Assembly (NCBI RefSeq): GCF_004405125.1
Contig: NZ_SORX01000005.1
Coordinates: 186,001-250,000, forward strand
Length of the DNA stretch: 64,000 bases
DNA from: Jeotgalibacillus salarius
GTDB lineage: Bacteria; Bacillota; Bacilli; Bacillales; Jeotgalibacillaceae
Direction: 5' to 3'
A program made the translations under genes and the position numbers. Shown one piece after another: positions 48,517 through 56,704 of this stretch; the first letter of the stretch is position 1; every line of letters begins with the position of its first letter. The notes beneath the pieces were generated by a model. The model did not search any database, was not told where the DNA came from, and was given only the letters and a program-made list of their open reading frames with translations.

Positions 48517-49060
48517 GCAGGCTAAAAAGATCGTAAAAGATATTCTGCCTGAAAAGAGATATAGGCACACACTCGGAGTGATTGAGACTGCGCTGGCGCT
48601 GGCCAGAGAACACGGAGTGAGTGAAGAAGATGCCGGTCTCGCGGCTGCACTTCATGATATGGCGAAATTTCATGATAAAGAAGAAATGAAAGATGTGATT
48701 AAGTCACACAGCCTCAACCCTGAACTTTTAAAATTTCATCATGAATTATGGCATGCACCGGTTGGCGCAATTTTTGCAAAAGAGAAGCTTGGGATTGTGA
48801 ATGAAGACATTCTTAACGCGATTAAATACCATACGACAGGACGTACGGGAATGAGTAAGCTTGAAAAAGTCATTTACATTGCGGATTATATTGAACCGGG
48901 CAGAACCTTCAGCGGTGTGGAAAATGTCAGAGCTGTTGCCTATAACGATTTAAATGAAGGCATGAAGACTGCACTGAAGCAATCAATGTTATTTTTAATT
49001 AATAAAAATCAGCCTGTGTTTCCTGACACATTAGCAAGTTACAACGAATATACGCAATAA
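48506..49060 (+). CDS. yqeK: YqeK-family bis(5'-nucleosyl)-tetraphosphatase (symmetrical), HD domain
   Basis: 184 residues. HD-domain metal ligands: RYRHTLGV (H), LAAALHDMAKF (HD), HHELWHAPVGA (H-x4-H), and IKYHTTGRTGMSKLEKVIYIADYIEPGR. Members split Ap4A into two ADP. Overlaps nadD by 11 bp. Confidence 0.93.
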   Translation: MNLEQAKKIVKDILPEKRYRHTLGVIETALALAREHGVSEEDAGLAAALHDMAKFHDKEEMKDVIKSHSLNPELLKFHHELWHAPVGAIFAKEKLGIVNEDILNAIKYHTTGRTGMSKLEKVIYIADYIEPGRTFSGVENVRAVAYNDLNEGMKTALKQSMLFLINKNQPVFPDTLASYNEYTQ

Positions 49061-49075
49061 AAAGGAGAAATAAGT

Positions 49076-49432
49076 ATGATAAAAGCAAACGAAATATTAT
49101 CACTTGCATATAATGCAGCTGACGATAAAAGAGCAGAAGATATTGTCGCGTTAAATATGAATGGAATTTCACTGATTGCAGATTACTTTATTATTTGCCA
49201 TGGTAATTCAGACAAGCAGGTACAGGCGATTGCGAAAGAGGTAAAAGACCGTGCTGAGGAAGAAGGGCTCTCTGTTAAACGCATGGAAGGCTATGACGAA
49301 GCAAGATGGGTGCTTGTAGACCTTGATAGCGTGATTGTGCACGTTTTCCACCGTGACGAACGAGACTATTATAAACTCGAAAAGCTTTGGGGAGACGCTC
49401 AGATTGAAGATATGACGAGCACAATCAGCTAA
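49076..49432 (+). CDS. rsfS: Ribosome silencing factor RsfS
   Basis: 118 residues, DUF143/Iojap fold: DIVALNMNGISLIADYFIICHG, NSDKQVQAIAKEV, GYDEARWVLVDLDSVIVHVF, ERDYYKLEKLWGDA. It binds uL14 on 50S and blocks subunit joining in starvation. AAAGGAGAAA precedes the ATG. The stop overlaps the next ATG by one base. Confidence 0.95.
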   Translation: MIKANEILSLAYNAADDKRAEDIVALNMNGISLIADYFIICHGNSDKQVQAIAKEVKDRAEEEGLSVKRMEGYDEARWVLVDLDSVIVHVFHRDERDYYKLEKLWGDAQIEDMTSTIS

Positions 49433-50175
49433 TGGCTTACGAACAGTTTGCATATGTGTACGACAGACTCATGAGTGACGTACCATATGACGAATGGATG
49501 AGCTTTCTGCTACGTCAGAAAAAAGCTTTCAATGTAGAGGGCATGAGATTACTTGATGTAGGCTGTGGTACCGGTGAGTGGACTGTTAAAGCCTCTTCAG
49601 CCGGTTTTGAAACCGTCGGGATTGACCTTTCGGAATCCATGCTGTCAATGGCTCAGCAGAAAGCAATGGAAGCTGGACAATCTATCAGGTTTTTTCAAAT
49701 GGACATGTCTGAAGCTGAAGAACTTGGGCATTTTGATCTTATCACCATTTTCTGTGATTCTTTAAATTACCTTGAGACTGAAGAAGCTGTTCAGCAAACG
49801 TTTCAAAAAATGTACGATATGCTAACGTCTGAAGGGCTTTTATTGTTCGACGTTCATTCCGTTTACAAAGTAAATGAACTGTTTGCTGGTCAGACATACT
49901 CTTATGATGATGGTGAAGCAGCATATATATGGAATTCGTTTGAGGGTGAACATGAAAACAGTGCTGAACATGAATTGACTTTCTTTATCAAAGAGGAAAG
50001 AAATTTGTACGCAAGGTTTGATGAATTTCATAAACAGCGCACATTTTCAATCGGACAGTATCAGACTTGGCTGACTGAAGCGGGTTTTCATGTAGAAGCA
50101 GTCACTGCTGATTTTTCAGAAAATCAACCAGTGGAAACAAGCGAACGAATATTTTTTACCTGCACGAAGAGATAA
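49432..50175 (+). CDS. yqeM: Class I SAM-dependent methyltransferase YqeM
   Basis: 247 residues. SAM site LLDVGCGTGEWTVKASSAG, then GIDLSESMLSMAQQKA and DLITIFCDSLNYL. It matches YqeM of the B. subtilis yqe operon; its substrate is not established. Last gene of the operon; its stop codon lies inside the terminator hairpin. B. subtilis has comER divergent next to comEA at this place; none is present here. Confidence 0.9.
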   Translation: MAYEQFAYVYDRLMSDVPYDEWMSFLLRQKKAFNVEGMRLLDVGCGTGEWTVKASSAGFETVGIDLSESMLSMAQQKAMEAGQSIRFFQMDMSEAEELGHFDLITIFCDSLNYLETEEAVQQTFQKMYDMLTSEGLLLFDVHSVYKVNELFAGQTYSYDDGEAAYIWNSFEGEHENSAEHELTFFIKEERNLYARFDEFHKQRTFSIGQYQTWLTEAGFHVEAVTADFSENQPVETSERIFFTCTKR

Positions 50176-50190
50176 CTCTTCGTGTTTTTT
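50163..50190 (+). terminator. Terminator of the yqeG-yqeM operon
   Basis: CACGAAGAG pairs with CTCTTCGTG around ATAA, then six T. The yqeM stop codon is in the loop. Confidence 0.88.
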
Positions 50191-50191
50191 A

Positions 50192-50219
50192 TTGACTTTC
50201 TGAATAGTCATAATATAAT
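50192..50219 (+). promoter_or_regulatory. Sigma-A-type promoter of the comE operon
   Basis: TTGACT (50192-50197), 16-bp spacer, TATAAT (50214-50219), directly after the yqeM terminator. I did not find a convincing ComK box (paired AAAAN5TTTT). Confidence 0.7.
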
Positions 50220-50267
50220 GAATGTAATCTTCTGACAGTCTTCTGCAAGATCAAGGAGGACTTTAAT

Positions 50268-50858
50268 GTGAAACTTTGGGTAAAGAATTACCAGAAATAC
50301 CTTCTTTTTATAATCCCGCTCGTTTTACTCTCCAGCTTCTTCTTTTTTAACCACTCCACTAAAAGCTCTATACCGGTCTCAAATCCACTTACTGAAAATC
50401 CTGCTCAAACGACCGACTCAACCACACTGATAGAAAATAAGTCCCAGTCGATTTTTGTAGATATAAAAGGGGAAATTCTGAATGAAGGTGTTTATGAAAT
50501 GGAAGAGGGAGACAGAGTCATTGATCTCGTGGCAAAAGCTGGCGGTGAATTATCAGGAGCTGATATGACAGCTGTCAATAAGGCACAAAAGCTACAGGAT
50601 GAAATGGTCATTATGATCCCTCCGGAAACATCAGGTCAGCCCTTAGAGGAACATGCAGACACTGGTAAAATAAATATTAACAATGCTTCACCAGCAGAAC
50701 TTGAATCCATTCCGGGGATCGGACCATCTAAAGCGGCAGCAATTGTAAATTACAGAGAAGAAAATGGTTATTTTACATCAATCGAAGAAATTATGAATAT
50801 TTCTGGTATAGGTGAAAAAACATTTGATAAACTGAAAGAGTCAATCAGTACTTATTAA
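50268..50858 (+). CDS. comEA: Competence DNA receptor ComEA
   Basis: 196 residues. Membrane anchor (about 10-28), a linker rich in Ser/Thr, an SLBB-like domain (IFVDIKGEILNEGVYEMEEGDRVIDLV) and a C-terminal double helix-hairpin-helix DNA-binding domain (INNASPAELESIPGIGPSKA, IMNISGIGEKTFDKLK). Binds incoming transforming DNA at the cell surface. The start is GTG 50268, 7 bp after AAGGAGGA; the ATG two bases earlier is closed by TGA at once. Confidence 0.94.
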   Translation: MKLWVKNYQKYLLFIIPLVLLSSFFFFNHSTKSSIPVSNPLTENPAQTTDSTTLIENKSQSIFVDIKGEILNEGVYEMEEGDRVIDLVAKAGGELSGADMTAVNKAQKLQDEMVIMIPPETSGQPLEEHADTGKININNASPAELESIPGIGPSKAAAIVNYREENGYFTSIEEIMNISGIGEKTFDKLKESISTY

Positions 50859-50893
50859 CGAAATAACAGCAGGAGCTGTCAGGAGGGCATTAT

Positions 50894-51376
50894 ATGAACA
50901 GAATCTCATGGAATCAGTACTTTATGGCACAAAGTCATTTGCTGGCTCTCAGAAGCACCTGTACAAGGCTGACGGTAGGGGCAACAATAGTCAGAGAACA
51001 GCGTATTATTGCAGGTGGCTATAACGGGTCAATTAAAGGTGGTACACATTGCATTGATGAAGGCTGTTATGTGATTGATCATCACTGTGTGAGGACGATC
51101 CATGCTGAAATGAATGCGATACTTCAATGCGCTAAGTTTGGAGCTGCTACTGAAGGGGCCAGTATGTATGTCACTCATTTCCCTTGTCTTCAATGTACAA
51201 AAGCGATTATTCAGGCCGGTATTGTAAAAATATATTATGCAAACGATTATAAGAATCACCCATATGCAATAGAGTTGCTGGAGCAGTCAGGTGTTGAAAC
51301 AGAACATGTCCCGTTTGACCCGAAAGCGCTTGAACCGCTCTTGTCTCCTGCGTCAGAGCAAGGATATAAGTCTTGA
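50894..51376 (+). CDS. comEB: dCMP deaminase-family protein ComEB
   Basis: 160 residues. Zinc cytidine/deoxycytidylate deaminase site HAEMNAILQCA with downstream PCLQCTKAIIQAG. TRLTVGATIVREQRIIAGGYNGS is the N-terminal family segment. In B. subtilis it is in the comE operon but not required for transformation. AGGAGGGC precedes the ATG. It overlaps comEC by 4 bp. Confidence 0.94.
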   Translation: MNRISWNQYFMAQSHLLALRSTCTRLTVGATIVREQRIIAGGYNGSIKGGTHCIDEGCYVIDHHCVRTIHAEMNAILQCAKFGAATEGASMYVTHFPCLQCTKAIIQAGIVKIYYANDYKNHPYAIELLEQSGVETEHVPFDPKALEPLLSPASEQGYKS

Positions 51377-53628
51377 AATTGATATTATATAGTGGTCCTG
51401 CAGCATTAGCTGGTGCTGCAGGTGCCTATCATCCGCAACTGATTCCCCTTATAGCCATTCTCCTCTTTCTCTTCTTGCTGAGATCTTCTGATATAAAAAG
51501 TATGATGGTGATCATCTTTATTTCCACGCTATTTTTTCTGCATACAGAAAACCACCTGCATTCACTGCAAACTTCAATTCCCTCTCATATAGATAAACTT
51601 TCACTTAAGATTCAGACTCCTTTTCAAGGAAAGAAAAATAAACGAGCAGTAGGCTTACATGAACATGAAAAAATGATCCTCATTGTGCCTGAACAGCATT
51701 TATATTTGATTGAAAAAATTCCTCTGCGTTCTATTTGCGAATGGGAAGGTGAGTTGATAAAGCCTTCCGAAGCAGAAAACTTTAATGCCTTCGATTACCG
51801 TCAGTATTTATACTATCAGGATATTCACTGGACTTTTAAGACAACCGGATTTAGTAACTGTAAAATCGTAAACACATCATTTCTGCAATCGCTTAGAGAA
51901 ATCAGGTATCAGGGGATAAAAAGAATTGAACAGATTTTTCATTCCGATATTCATGGCATAGCAGGTGCTTTATTATTTGGTGATCGCAGTAACATGGATG
52001 ATGATCAGGTCAGAATGTACCAAAGGCTTGGTGTCATACACCTGTTAGCGATATCAGGGATGCATGTTGGCATGATCACCCTGTTTTTATGGCTGGTTTT
52101 ATTGAGAACAGGGTTAACAAGAGAGACAATCAGGCTCACGCTGTTTTTTATATTGCCTTTTTATGCTGTAATGGCTGGTGCGGCACCACCCGTTTTAAGA
52201 GCGGTGGGCATGGTGCTGTTAGGATTAGGATTACAATATATTTTTGTGCGTTTACCTTTACTCCATATTTTAAATACAGTGTTTATCATTCATCTGTTTT
52301 TATTCCCGTCAGAACTTGTGAATGCAGGTTTTCAACTAAGCTATGCCGTCAGTTTTGCTCTGGCAATCTCTGCAGGGAAAGTCCTGCGATCCCCTCATAA
52401 GTTGGTTAGTCTGCTGCTGGTCACTTCAGTTGCGCAGGCTGGCGCACTTCCAATTATTATGTGGCACTTTTATGAGTTCTCATTATCCTCGTTTGTTGTA
52501 AATCTTGTATATGTTCCTCTATTTACGCTTATTATTCTTCCAGCTTTGATCGTCATTTATTTAATCTCATTCCTATCGATGGATGTAGCTTCAGGCATTT
52601 CAATGATTCCATATTTTATAATCAAATCGACAGAATCTCTTTCTGCATTTATTTCCAATCAGAAATTTTCAATTCTGATCACTGGTAAGCCCTCAATTGT
52701 AACTGTATGTATGTTAATCTTAATCATTTTTCTCATGATGAGTCTTTTTGAGAGACACAAATATCATTATGCGGGTTGTTGTCTGCTCATGATCACCCTC
52801 TTTTTGGCCAGTTTGCCTTATTTAAATAAAGAAGGCAGTGTGACTTTCATTAATGTAGGTCAGGGTGACAGTATTCTCATTCAGCTTGCTTATAATCAGG
52901 GTAATTATTTAATTGATACAGGTGGACAGGTAAATTTCGGCCAGGCTGAAGATCGAGATTCGGTTGGAGAAAATATCGTACTGCCTTATATAAAAAGTAT
53001 GGGCATCTCAACAATTGACCTGCTCATATTAACTCACCATGACTGGGACCATATTGGAGGGACAGAAGCGCTGTTAAAAGAGGTGAATATTAAAGAAGTT
53101 TGGACAAGTGCAGGTTCCACGGAAAAAGAAGAAATGAAGGATTTACTCAGTGTTTTTCAACACTACACTGTTCCCGTAAAAGAAATCACAACATCCTTTG
53201 ACTGGACAGTTGGAAACAATGATTTCCGTTTGATTGTGCCTGGAGATCATGCTGAAGGTAATAATGGTTCGCTTATTCTGACTGCAGGTATAGGAGGGAA
53301 GAACTGGCTGTTCACCGGCGATATTGAAGAGGAAACCGAGATGATGCTGATGGAAGAGTGGGAGGATATTGATGTATTGAAGGTCGCACACCATGGCAGT
53401 AAATCTTCAACAACCGAAGCTTTTCTGAAAATTGTTAAACCTGAAACGGCCGTAATTTCTGCAGGGAAAAACAATCATTACGGACACCCGCATCCTGATG
53501 TAGTAGAGAGGCTGAAGATAATGAGAAGTACTGTATATTCGACTTCATATCATGGTGCGATCAGGTACTCATTTATTGGAGAAAAAGGCACTTTCGAACT
53601 TGCTTCACCATATAATATAAAAAAATAA
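51373..53628 (+). CDS. comEC: DNA internalization channel protein ComEC
   Basis: 751 residues, full length. N-terminal membrane and OB-like region (DUF4131), the Competence domain with many helices (HLLAISGMHVGMITL, FYAVMAGAAPPVLRAVGM, GFQLSYAVSFALAISAGK), and a C-terminal metallo-beta-lactamase-like domain with FINVGQGDSILIQL, LTHHDWDHIGGTEALL, FTGDIEEE and LKVAHHGSKSST. The MBL metal ligands are intact, consistent with a nuclease that degrades one strand. The start is TTG 51373 within the comEB stop (TTGA). A translated competence channel without breaks suggests retained transformability. Confidence 0.93.
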   Translation: MKLILYSGPAALAGAAGAYHPQLIPLIAILLFLFLLRSSDIKSMMVIIFISTLFFLHTENHLHSLQTSIPSHIDKLSLKIQTPFQGKKNKRAVGLHEHEKMILIVPEQHLYLIEKIPLRSICEWEGELIKPSEAENFNAFDYRQYLYYQDIHWTFKTTGFSNCKIVNTSFLQSLREIRYQGIKRIEQIFHSDIHGIAGALLFGDRSNMDDDQVRMYQRLGVIHLLAISGMHVGMITLFLWLVLLRTGLTRETIRLTLFFILPFYAVMAGAAPPVLRAVGMVLLGLGLQYIFVRLPLLHILNTVFIIHLFLFPSELVNAGFQLSYAVSFALAISAGKVLRSPHKLVSLLLVTSVAQAGALPIIMWHFYEFSLSSFVVNLVYVPLFTLIILPALIVIYLISFLSMDVASGISMIPYFIIKSTESLSAFISNQKFSILITGKPSIVTVCMLILIIFLMMSLFERHKYHYAGCCLLMITLFLASLPYLNKEGSVTFINVGQGDSILIQLAYNQGNYLIDTGGQVNFGQAEDRDSVGENIVLPYIKSMGISTIDLLILTHHDWDHIGGTEALLKEVNIKEVWTSAGSTEKEEMKDLLSVFQHYTVPVKEITTSFDWTVGNNDFRLIVPGDHAEGNNGSLILTAGIGGKNWLFTGDIEEETEMMLMEEWEDIDVLKVAHHGSKSSTTEAFLKIVKPETAVISAGKNNHYGHPHPDVVERLKIMRSTVYSTSYHGAIRYSFIGEKGTFELASPYNIKK

Positions 53629-53648
53629 AAGAGCCATAAAGGCTCTTC
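53627..53648. terminator. Terminator between comEC and convergent yqzM
   Basis: AAGAGCC and GGCTCTT around ATAAA. The T-rich tract is on the minus-strand side, so it best suits yqzM. Confidence 0.7.
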
Positions 53649-53653
53649 AAAAG

Positions 53654-53788
53654 TTAGGATCCCACGACTGAGATAATTGTTCCAACTGCGAATAGTGCTG
53701 CGAAAAATCCAAATGATACAATAAATGCTACGCCGGAATCAATCAGGTCGTTTCGTTTCGATTGTACATTCTGTTCGAATTCGTTCAT
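53654..53788 (-). CDS. yqzM: YqzM-family small membrane protein
   Basis: 44 residues: MNEFEQNVQSKRNDLIDSGV followed by one membrane helix (AFIVSFGFFAALFAVGTIIS). It is in the place of B. subtilis yqzM, between comEC and holA (yqeN), and the sequence fits that family. Function unknown. GGAGGGG lies 6 bp before the ATG. Too short for a standard ORF threshold. Confidence 0.85.
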   Translation of the reverse strand: MNEFEQNVQSKRNDLIDSGVAFIVSFGFFAALFAVGTIISVVGS

Positions 53789-53997
53789 GGTTACCCCTCC
53801 TATATACAATTTTAGTATAGTGCATCATTTTAGAAAAATCCATAGTTACCATATAAAATTCCTTACAAATATCAGCATATCACAAATAATTCATAAATTG
53901 ATACAAATACTACATTCACAAGCGTAAACTACTGCTCAGACGGTATCCCGGGCCCGTTTGGTCAGTGTTTATATAAGGCAGCTTACCCCTGCCCTTT

Positions 53998-54038
53998 CCA
54001 CTGTTGTATAGGTGTTAAGTTTTCCTATACAATAGTGG
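53998..54038 (+). promoter_or_regulatory. 15-bp inverted repeat overlapping the holA promoter
   Basis: CCACTGTTGTATAGG (53998-54012) and CCTATACAATAGTGG (54024-54038) are complementary at 14 of 15 positions across an 11-bp loop. TTGTAT-18-TACAAT inside it forms a sigma-A-like promoter, so the repeat may be an operator. Confidence 0.55.
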
Positions 54039-54067
54039 AGATACATACTAAAGCGAGGCGGATTCAA

Positions 54068-55093
54068 TTGATCATTAAAGAGTGGAATGCAATAAAAAAA
54101 CAACAGTTTTCTCCCGTTTATTTATTGTACGGTGAGGAAGAGTATCTGCTTCACGAAACGAAACAGCTTCTTATACAGCATGTCGTACCCGAAGACGAAA
54201 TGGACTTTAACTTTTCTCTTCATGACCTCGCGGATGAAGCAAGCCTGGAGGCAGCAGTAGAAGATGCAGAATCATTTCCTTTTATGGGTGAAAGAAGATT
54301 AGTTTTCGTTGATGGCGCGATGTTTTTTACAGCTGAAAAGAAAAAAGAAGGAAAACAGGTAACAGATGTATTAGAAGCTTATCTGCAGTCGCCTGCTCCG
54401 TACACTGTAATGGTGATTCATGTGCCTGCTGAAAAATTGGATGAGCGGAAGAAAATTACCAAATTAACAAAAAAAAATGCGACTGTGATTGAAGCGAAGA
54501 AATTAACTGTCAATGATATTAAAGGGTGGATTAAAAGCAAGGTGGCTGATCACAGACTTCAAATTGAAGATAAGGCTGTTGAAAAACTGACGGTCCTTGC
54601 AGGCACGAATCTCTTCATGCTGGCCGGAGAAATTGACAAGCTCGCTTTATATGCAGAGGGTTCAGATATGATTAAATATGAGGATGTCGTACTGCTTACA
54701 CCGAAATCGGTTGAACATAATGTGTTTGATCTGATTGAGTATACGTTAAATGGACGTACTGCACAGGCGATAGAACTTTATCATGATCTGCTCAGACAAA
54801 AAGAAGAACCGCTTAAGTTGCTCGCGTTATTAAGCGGCCAATTCAGACTGATTTATCAAGTGAAGAACATGAGCGGGAAAGGCTTCAGTCAGCAGCAAAT
54901 CGCATCAAGATTAAAAGTTCATCCCTTCAGAGTGAAGCTGGCAGGTCAGCATGCAGCTAAGTTGCAAAATGAACATTTAAAAACCATTATGCTCGAAATG
55001 GCTGAATGCGATCTTTCCTTAAAATCTTCATCAGGAAGAAAAGACATGATTATAGAAATTTTCTTAACCAAACTTCCAAAACTCGTCAGTTGA
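54068..55093 (+). CDS. holA: DNA polymerase III delta subunit
   Basis: 341 residues. Clamp-loader delta: SPVYLLYGEEEYLLHETKQL, ESFPFMGERRLVFVDGA, the AAA-like core, and RTAQAIELYHDLLRQKEEPLKLLALLSGQFRLI, typical of YqeN. TTG 54068 is chosen: GAGGCGG lies 6 bp before it and MIIKEWNAIKKQQFSPVY fits relatives. The GTG at 54035 falls inside the upstream inverted repeat. Confidence 0.92.
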   Translation: MIIKEWNAIKKQQFSPVYLLYGEEEYLLHETKQLLIQHVVPEDEMDFNFSLHDLADEASLEAAVEDAESFPFMGERRLVFVDGAMFFTAEKKKEGKQVTDVLEAYLQSPAPYTVMVIHVPAEKLDERKKITKLTKKNATVIEAKKLTVNDIKGWIKSKVADHRLQIEDKAVEKLTVLAGTNLFMLAGEIDKLALYAEGSDMIKYEDVVLLTPKSVEHNVFDLIEYTLNGRTAQAIELYHDLLRQKEEPLKLLALLSGQFRLIYQVKNMSGKGFSQQQIASRLKVHPFRVKLAGQHAAKLQNEHLKTIMLEMAECDLSLKSSSGRKDMIIEIFLTKLPKLVS

Positions 55094-55094
55094 T

Positions 55095-55130
55095 AAAAAA
55101 ACCGCTGCTCAAATTGAGCAGCGGTTTTTT
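55095..55130. terminator. Bidirectional terminator between holA and rpsT
   Basis: AAAAAACCGCTGCTC pairs with GAGCAGCGGTTTTTT around AAATT; A and T tracts serve both directions. Confidence 0.92.
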
Positions 55131-55134
55131 AAAA

Positions 55135-55389
55135 TTACGCGTTAAGCTTTTTCGTTAGACGAGACTTTTGACGGTCTGCGTTGTTTTTGTGAATAAGCCC
55201 TTTTTGTGCAGCTTTGTCAAGCTGTTTTACAGCGCTTGATAGCAATTCTGTTTTGTTGTCAGAATCATTCTGAACAGCAGTTTCGAAACGCTTGATCGCT
55301 GTACGCATAGATGATTTTTGCTGAATGTTCGCTTCGTGGCGGACAGCATTTGTCTTTGTGCGTTTGATAGCAGATTTAATGTTTGGCAT
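55135..55389 (-). CDS. rpsT: 30S ribosomal protein S20
   Basis: 84 residues, highly basic: [20 protein letters not shown] at the N-terminus and [20 protein letters not shown] at the C-terminus are standard S20. GGGAGGTGA precedes the ATG. Its leader of about 115 nt contains small hairpins. Monocistronic between its own promoter and the shared terminator. Confidence 0.97.
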   Translation of the reverse strand: MPNIKSAIKRTKTNAVRHEANIQQKSSMRTAIKRFETAVQNDSDNKTELLSSAVKQLDKAAQKGLIHKNNADRQKSRLTKKLNA

Positions 55390-55401
55390 TTATGTCACCT
55401 C

Positions 55402-55541
55402 CCGAACTGAATCGAGGACTATTAAAAACTCGATTTACATGATTCACGCCATTAAAGGCATACGGTTTCTTATCAAAAACCGGTTAGATTCAATTACATT
55501 AGAACAAGGGATATTTTATCAAACGGACCACAAGAATGCAA
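55402..55541 (-). promoter_or_regulatory. rpsT promoter and structured leader
   Basis: On the minus strand TTGCAT (55541-55536), 17-bp spacer, TAAAAT (55518-55513). The leader then holds a CGGTTT/AAACCG hairpin and AATCGAG/CTCGATT (55410-55435), whose 3' end is about 10 nt from the ribosome binding site. S20 autoregulates translation in other bacteria; here that is a guess. Confidence 0.5.
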
Positions 55542-55593
55542 TAGCAAGGAAAATAATTATTTAACTAAAGGATAGAAAAGGAGAGTTAGAACC

Positions 55594-55656
55594 ATGATAT
55601 ATAAAAATGTGAAAAGGGGAGAAAGATATGGCTTTTCGTACAGACCTGGCGCTTGA
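55594..55656 (+). other. 20-codon ORF overlapping the gpr start, probably the displaced gpr propeptide
   Basis: ATG 55594 follows the strong site AAAAGGAGAG and reads MIYKNVKRGERYGFS before ending at TGA 55654-55656, in a different frame from gpr. Removing one T from the TTTT run at 55633-55636 joins it to gpr as GERYGF-RTDLALEA. This places a Tyr exactly where B. megaterium and B. subtilis GPR have one (Y-x-x-RTD-LA). See gpr. Confidence 0.55.
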
Positions 55657-56656
55657 AGCTTATGAAGCACTGTCTTATGAGCAGGATCATGAGCTTATTG
55701 TTGAAGAAGAAGAAATTAATGAATTTACCTTAAAAAAAATAAATGTAAATAAAGCTGCCGCAGCTTTTACTGGTAAAAAGGAAGGTGATTACTGGACATT
55801 TGAAGCACCTCAGCTTCGTACACAAAATGAAGAATGGATTGAAAAAGCTTCAACTGCACTTTCATATGTGATCAGATCATTTCTTGAAAAGATGAATATC
55901 AGCGAAGAGGGTCCAATTCTTATTGCAGGATTAGGGAATTGGCAGATTACACCTGATGCACTCGGTCCCGATGTGTGCAGGAAGGTTTTTGTGACCAATC
56001 ATTTATTTGAATTTGAGCCACAGGCAGTAGAAGGAGGTTTCCGGAGAACTGCTGCGCTTGCACCCGGTGTGATGGGACTGACAGGCATGGAAACTGCTGC
56101 AACGCTAAAAGGGGTCATTGAACAGCTCAAACCTGCCGCTGTGATCGTCATTGATGCGCTTGCTGCCAGATCGGCTTCTCGCCTTCATACAACCGTTCAG
56201 ATTTCCTCAGCCGGAATTAACCCTGGGGCCGGTGTAGGGAACAATCGTCAGGAAATAAACAGCGAACTTTTTGGCGTGCCAGTCATTGCAATCGGTATAC
56301 CAACCGTTGTAGATGCTGCTTCGATTACACAGGATACGCTCGATTATTTTGAAAAAACGTTGAAGATGAAAAGTAAAAAGGATAAGAAGCCATCTTCACT
56401 TCTTATGACGAAGCCTTCCCTTGAAGAGTTAGATGAAAATGAAGCTGAGCCTCATGAAAAAAGTGCATATCTCGGTTTAATCGGTGAGCTTGATGAAGAT
56501 GAGAAGCAAAAGTTATTCAGAGAAATTCTGTCTCCTATTGGTCAGAATTTAATTGTTACACCGAAGGAGACGGATCTTTATATTAAACAGGCATCAGATA
56601 TGCTTGCGTCTGCACTTGATCACGCACTTCACCACCCTGAAGAACGTTCTGAATAA
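55628..56656 (+). CDS. gpr: Germination protease GPR (propeptide possibly frameshifted)
   Basis: 342 residues. GPR (peptidase A25) degrades small acid-soluble spore proteins at germination. LIAGLGNWQITPDALGP, GFRRTAALAPGVMGLTGMET, VIVIDALAARS and SAGINPGAGVGNNR are family segments. It is made as a zymogen that cuts itself between D and L in RTD-LA, a site present at residues 4-8. As read, only 6 residues precede the cut, against 15 in B. megaterium. A better start at 55594 is in another frame, separated by one base. Internal AGGGGAG could still start translation at 55628. Otherwise intact. Confidence 0.9.
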   Translation: MAFRTDLALEAYEALSYEQDHELIVEEEEINEFTLKKINVNKAAAAFTGKKEGDYWTFEAPQLRTQNEEWIEKASTALSYVIRSFLEKMNISEEGPILIAGLGNWQITPDALGPDVCRKVFVTNHLFEFEPQAVEGGFRRTAALAPGVMGLTGMETAATLKGVIEQLKPAAVIVIDALAARSASRLHTTVQISSAGINPGAGVGNNRQEINSELFGVPVIAIGIPTVVDAASITQDTLDYFEKTLKMKSKKDKKPSSLLMTKPSLEELDENEAEPHEKSAYLGLIGELDEDEKQKLFREILSPIGQNLIVTPKETDLYIKQASDMLASALDHALHHPEERSE

Positions 56657-56666
56657 ATCATTGATG

Positions 56667-56674
56667 CATATACT
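56667..56674 (+). promoter_or_regulatory. Sigma-E -10-like element for spoIIP
   Basis: CATATACT matches 7 of 8 positions of the sigma-E -10 consensus, about 31 bp before spoIIP; the -35 is poor. spoIIP is a sigma-E gene in B. subtilis. Confidence 0.35.
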
Positions 56675-56704
56675 GCAAAAAGATTTCAATCAGGAGGTGG
56701 CCTG

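Noticed and set aside
50160-50268. ComK box upstream of comEA
   Set aside because: No pair of AAAAN5TTTT motifs at helical spacing could be found.
55325-55564. 79-codon plus-strand ORF across the rpsT start
   Set aside because: Antisense to rpsT and its promoter; no ribosome site.
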